Shown one piece after another: positions 61,789 through 64,000 of a stretch of DNA of 64,000 nucleotides (the stretch's first letter is position 1; every line of letters begins with the position of its first letter). The stretch is from positions 248,001 to 312,000 of the forward strand of contig JACKOK010000001.1 in assembly GCA_024234365.1 (NCBI GenBank), read 5' to 3'. Under the pieces are notes generated by a model. It was given only the letters and a program-made list of their open reading frames with translations. It did not search any database and was not told the origin of the DNA. Made by a program: the position numbers and the translations under genes. The DNA comes from Pseudomonadales bacterium (lineage in GTDB: Bacteria; Pseudomonadota; Gammaproteobacteria; Pseudomonadales; Pseudohongiellaceae).

Positions 61789-62241
61789 TCAGGACAGGCG
61801 TTGCTTGATCTGCTGGCTGATGGCGGCCATGTCGGCGCGGCCAAGAACGGCGGGGCGTACAATGGCCATGACCTTGCCCATATCAGCCATGCCGGAGGCA
61901 CCGGTTTCGGCAACGGCAGCGTCCAGGATGGCACTGATTTCCGCCTCGCTCAGGGCTTGGGGCATGAAATCCTGCAGAATGGCAATTTCCGCCTCTTCCT
62001 GTTCGGCCAGATCGGTGCGGCCTGCGCTTTCATACTGCTTCACGGATTCGCGGCGCTGCTTGATCATTTTGTCCAGCACACCCGTGATGCGGGCATCATC
62101 GGGCTCGATGCGCTCGTCCACTTCAATCTTTTTGATCTCGGCCAGTGCCAGGCGGATGGTGCCCAGACGGATTTTGTCCTTGGCACGCATGGCGTCTTTC
62201 ATGGCATCGGTGATCTGCTGTTTGAGTGCGCTGTCAGGCAT
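61789..62241 (-). CDS. yqeY: GatB/YqeY domain protein
   Basis: The 150-residue protein consists of the YqeY/GatB-tail domain only ('MRAKDKIRLGTIRLALAEIK', 'IAILQDFMPQALSEAEI'). Such domains bind tRNA in amidotransferases; the stand-alone form has no proven reaction. It sits between rpsU and dnaG, its common position in Pseudomonas-like genomes, and is probably co-transcribed with them. Confidence 0.93.
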   Translation of the reverse strand: MPDSALKQQITDAMKDAMRAKDKIRLGTIRLALAEIKKIEVDERIEPDDARITGVLDKMIKQRRESVKQYESAGRTDLAEQEEAEIAILQDFMPQALSEAEISAILDAAVAETGASGMADMGKVMAIVRPAVLGRADMAAISQQIKQRLS

Positions 62242-62295
62242 GGCGGTCCGCTCAATGGTATCAGGCTCCCGAATATCCGGGAGGCTTAAATAGAG

Positions 62296-62320
62296 AAACC
62301 ACCCGCAGGCGGGTGGTCAC
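62296..62320 (-). terminator. Hairpin between rpsU and yqeY (attenuator or terminator)
   Basis: A strong stem ACCACCC/GGGTGGT (62298-62317) lies downstream of rpsU and is followed on the minus strand by a T-rich stretch (TTTCTCTATTT). Partial termination here would let rpsU be expressed more than dnaG, as in the E. coli operon. Confidence 0.7.
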
Positions 62321-62387
62321 GATCGAATGCTTGGAAGACTCGGGGGAGGCAGCAGGGGCCTCCCGGAAGACACGCTGAACGCTTGTC

Positions 62388-62603
62388 TTAGTAGAAGCGT
62401 TTGGTCTTCTTGTTCTCGCGCTGCAGTTTCTTCAGATGGCGCTTTACTGCGGCAGCAGCCTTGCGCTTGCGAGCAGCCGTGGGCTTCTCATAAAACTCTT
62501 TGCGACGAACTTCAGCCAGGACGCCTGCTTTCTCGCAGGAACGCTTGAAACGTCTCAGCGCTACGTCAAACGGCTCGTTTTCTTTCAGTTTTACCATTGG
62601 CAT
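62388..62603 (-). CDS. rpsU: 30S ribosomal protein S21
   Basis: The 71-residue basic protein has the S21 core 'NEPFDVALRRFKRSCEKAGV' and Lys/Arg-rich helices. I use the ATG at 62603, which gives the family start MPMVKLKENEPF; the frame is open 3 codons further. It is the first gene of the macromolecular synthesis cluster and shares its upstream region with divergent tsaD. Confidence 0.97.
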   Translation of the reverse strand: MPMVKLKENEPFDVALRRFKRSCEKAGVLAEVRRKEFYEKPTAARKRKAAAAVKRHLKKLQRENKKTKRFY

Positions 62604-62909
62604 AAAATGCACACCTTCCCGTTAAGCTATCGATTTGGTCAATCGTGTGGTCTGTCGGCCAGAACCCCGTGCACGCGGCGCAGGCTTCGGGCATTAAAAT
62701 CAAAGGGGGCATATGGTAATGCGGCATTGCGGTAAATGCAAAGTTTTCCTGCCTTAAAACCGCAAATTCTACCCCCGGCCCAGAGTTTGCGCGGCCTCTA
62801 CGGGGGGCATTGCTGGTCAAGCCCGGGGCGGCTGCCGTATGATGGGCGCCCCTCGCGAGGGGGGCGGGAGCAAAACCCGTGGGATGACAACAGAATCAGG
62901 ATGGGCGCT

Positions 62910-63959
62910 ATGCGGGTATTGGGCATTGAAACCTCGTGTGACGAGACAGGGGTGGCGGTATATGACAGCGAACGCGGCCTGCTGGCCGATCGCCTGTATT
63001 CCCAGGTCGAGCTGCATGCCCGCTACGGCGGCGTGGTGCCGGAACTGGCCTCGCGCGACCATATCCGCAAGGGGCTGCCGCTGATACAGGAAGTGCTGGA
63101 GGCCGCAGACACGCCGCTGCAGGCGCTTGATGGTATTGCCTACACGGCGGGGCCGGGCCTGGTTGGGGCGCTCCTGGTGGGTGCCAGCCTGGGGCGTTCC
63201 CTCGGCATGGCCCTGGGCATTCCCACTCTCGGTGTGCACCATATGGAGGGGCATTTGCTTGCGCCCATGCTGGAGGAGCACCCCCCAGCCTTTCCCTTTG
63301 TTGCTCTACTGGTCTCCGGGGGGCACACACAACTGGTGCGTGTCGAGGGCATTGGCCGCTACCAGCTGCTGGGCGAGTCTCTGGATGATGCCGCCGGCGA
63401 AGCCTTCGACAAGGTGGGCAAGATGCTGGGACTCGCCTATCCCGGTGGCCCTCGTGTGGCTGCGCTGGCCGAGTCCGGCACGCCGGGGCGTTATGAGTTT
63501 CCCCGCCCCATGACCAATCGCCCCGGGCTGGATTTCAGTTTCAGCGGCCTCAAGACCTATGTGCGCAACACGCTTGCCGAAGAGGCAGAGCGCTCTGCCG
63601 ATGGCGAGGTCAGCGAGCAGCTGCGTGCGGACATCGCCCGCGCCTTTGAGGAGGCCGTGGTACAGACCCTGGTCATCAAATGCCGTCGTGCCCTGCAGCA
63701 AAGCGGGTTGCGTTCGCTGGTCATTGCCGGCGGGGTCAGTGCCAATCGTCGCCTGCGTGAAGGTTTGCAGGCCATGGTGGAGAAGGAGCGTGCGCAGCTG
63801 TTCTATGCCCAGCCCCGTTTCTGCACCGACAACGGGGCCATGATTGCCTATGCCGGCTGCCAGCGTCTGGCCGCCGGGGAGCATGATGATCTCTCCCTCA
63901 ATGTGAAAGCCCGCTGGCCGCTGGCCACACTGCCCCCGCTGGGGCAGCTGCGGGCCTGA
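62910..63959 (+). CDS. tsaD: tRNA N6-adenosine threonylcarbamoyltransferase TsaD
   Basis: The 349-residue ASKHA-fold protein starts with the signature 'MRVLGIETSCDETGVAVYD', has metal-binding His in 'VHHMEGHLLAP' and the nucleotide segments 'LLVSGGHTQLV' and 'VIAGGVSANRRLREGL'. With TsaB/TsaE it transfers the threonylcarbamoyl group, made by Sua5/TsaC, to A37 of ANN-decoding tRNAs. ATG 62910 gives the canonical start, with AGG 9 bases before it; an in-frame ATG at 62901 is less likely. It is followed by folB. Confidence 0.98.
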   Translation: MRVLGIETSCDETGVAVYDSERGLLADRLYSQVELHARYGGVVPELASRDHIRKGLPLIQEVLEAADTPLQALDGIAYTAGPGLVGALLVGASLGRSLGMALGIPTLGVHHMEGHLLAPMLEEHPPAFPFVALLVSGGHTQLVRVEGIGRYQLLGESLDDAAGEAFDKVGKMLGLAYPGGPRVAALAESGTPGRYEFPRPMTNRPGLDFSFSGLKTYVRNTLAEEAERSADGEVSEQLRADIARAFEEAVVQTLVIKCRRALQQSGLRSLVIAGGVSANRRLREGLQAMVEKERAQLFYAQPRFCTDNGAMIAYAGCQRLAAGEHDDLSLNVKARWPLATLPPLGQLRA

Positions 63960-63978
63960 ACGCACGCAAGGAGTGAGC

Positions 63979-64000
63979 ATGGACATTGTGTATATTCAGG
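63979..64000 (+). CDS. folB: Start of dihydroneopterin aldolase (FolB), cut by window end
   Basis: Only seven codons are present (MDIVYIQ). AAGGAG lies 5 bases before the ATG. Both the start MDIVYI and the position after tsaD match folB in related gammaproteobacteria. The assignment rests on this context and is not proven here. Confidence 0.55.

Overview
The window reads as chromosomal DNA of a free-living, probably marine, gammaproteobacterium. The evidence is its moderately GC-rich coding sequence with strong Shine-Dalgarno sites, the rpsU-yqeY-dnaG-rpoD macromolecular synthesis cluster beside divergent tsaD and folB (the Pseudomonas-like order), Pseudomonas-type REP pairs, and an unusual load of TonB-dependent outer-membrane receptors (TBDRs): six genes or gene remnants in the first 45 kb. 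I cannot name the genus.

Layout. 1-1.7 kb: 3' part of a TBDR. 1.8-3.8 kb: a methyltransferase divergent from a Sua5/TsaC-type t6A synthase. 4.1-9.8 kb: an Oar-like TBDR with a carboxypeptidase-regulatory-like N-terminus, then an exported DUF305/beta-propeller protein. 9.8-14 kb, mostly minus strand: a PAS-GGDEF protein, an Omp85-like surface antigen and a small membrane protein. 14.4-18.3 kb: an NHL-propeller lipoprotein and an exported catalase-peroxidase. 18.7-22.7 kb: a TBDR broken by one in-frame TAG, followed by a Tat-exported HisC-like aminotransferase. 22.8-30.7 kb: a signalling block with a 7TM sensor kinase and OmpR-type regulator, a LuxR regulator, a CHASE-PAS-GGDEF protein and a hemerythrin-PAS-GGDEF-EAL protein. 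31.5-39.8 kb: two near-identical 987-codon TBDR paralogues with matching upstream and downstream signals; the first is frameshifted by one base inside a tract identical to the second. A 2OG-Fe(II) oxygenase-like gene and a small exported coiled-coil protein lie between them. 40-46.6 kb: an accessory stretch with a LEPR-XLL micro-ORF, a degenerate receiver, a hipBA toxin-antitoxin pair with its operator, another TBDR, a fused winged-helix/Fic protein and a CAU tRNA. 46.8-52.7 kb: an exported protein with a papain/C39-like Cys-His-Asn signature, a second 7TM kinase with a NarL-type regulator, and alanine dehydrogenase. 52.7-57.8 kb: a Kef-type antiporter and a small module (FMN hydroxy-acid oxidase under a near-consensus Fur box, lipoprotein, exported M20 peptidase) flanked on both sides by REP pairs. 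57.9-64 kb: rpoD, dnaG, yqeY and rpsU on the minus strand, then tsaD and the first codons of folB on the plus strand.

How it fits together. Much of the window concerns nutrient capture at the outer membrane (TBDRs with exported or periplasmic enzymes beside them) and environmental sensing (two 7TM kinases, three c-di-GMP proteins, one with an oxygen/iron-binding hemerythrin domain). The most unusual parts are the duplicated TBDR locus around the oxygenase, the two single-lesion TBDR genes, calcium-loop-like motifs recurring in four TBDRs, the Fur-box-linked divergent hydroxy-acid oxidase between REP pairs, and the exported C39-like protein of unknown role. I see no CRISPR array, rRNA, prophage or intact transposase.
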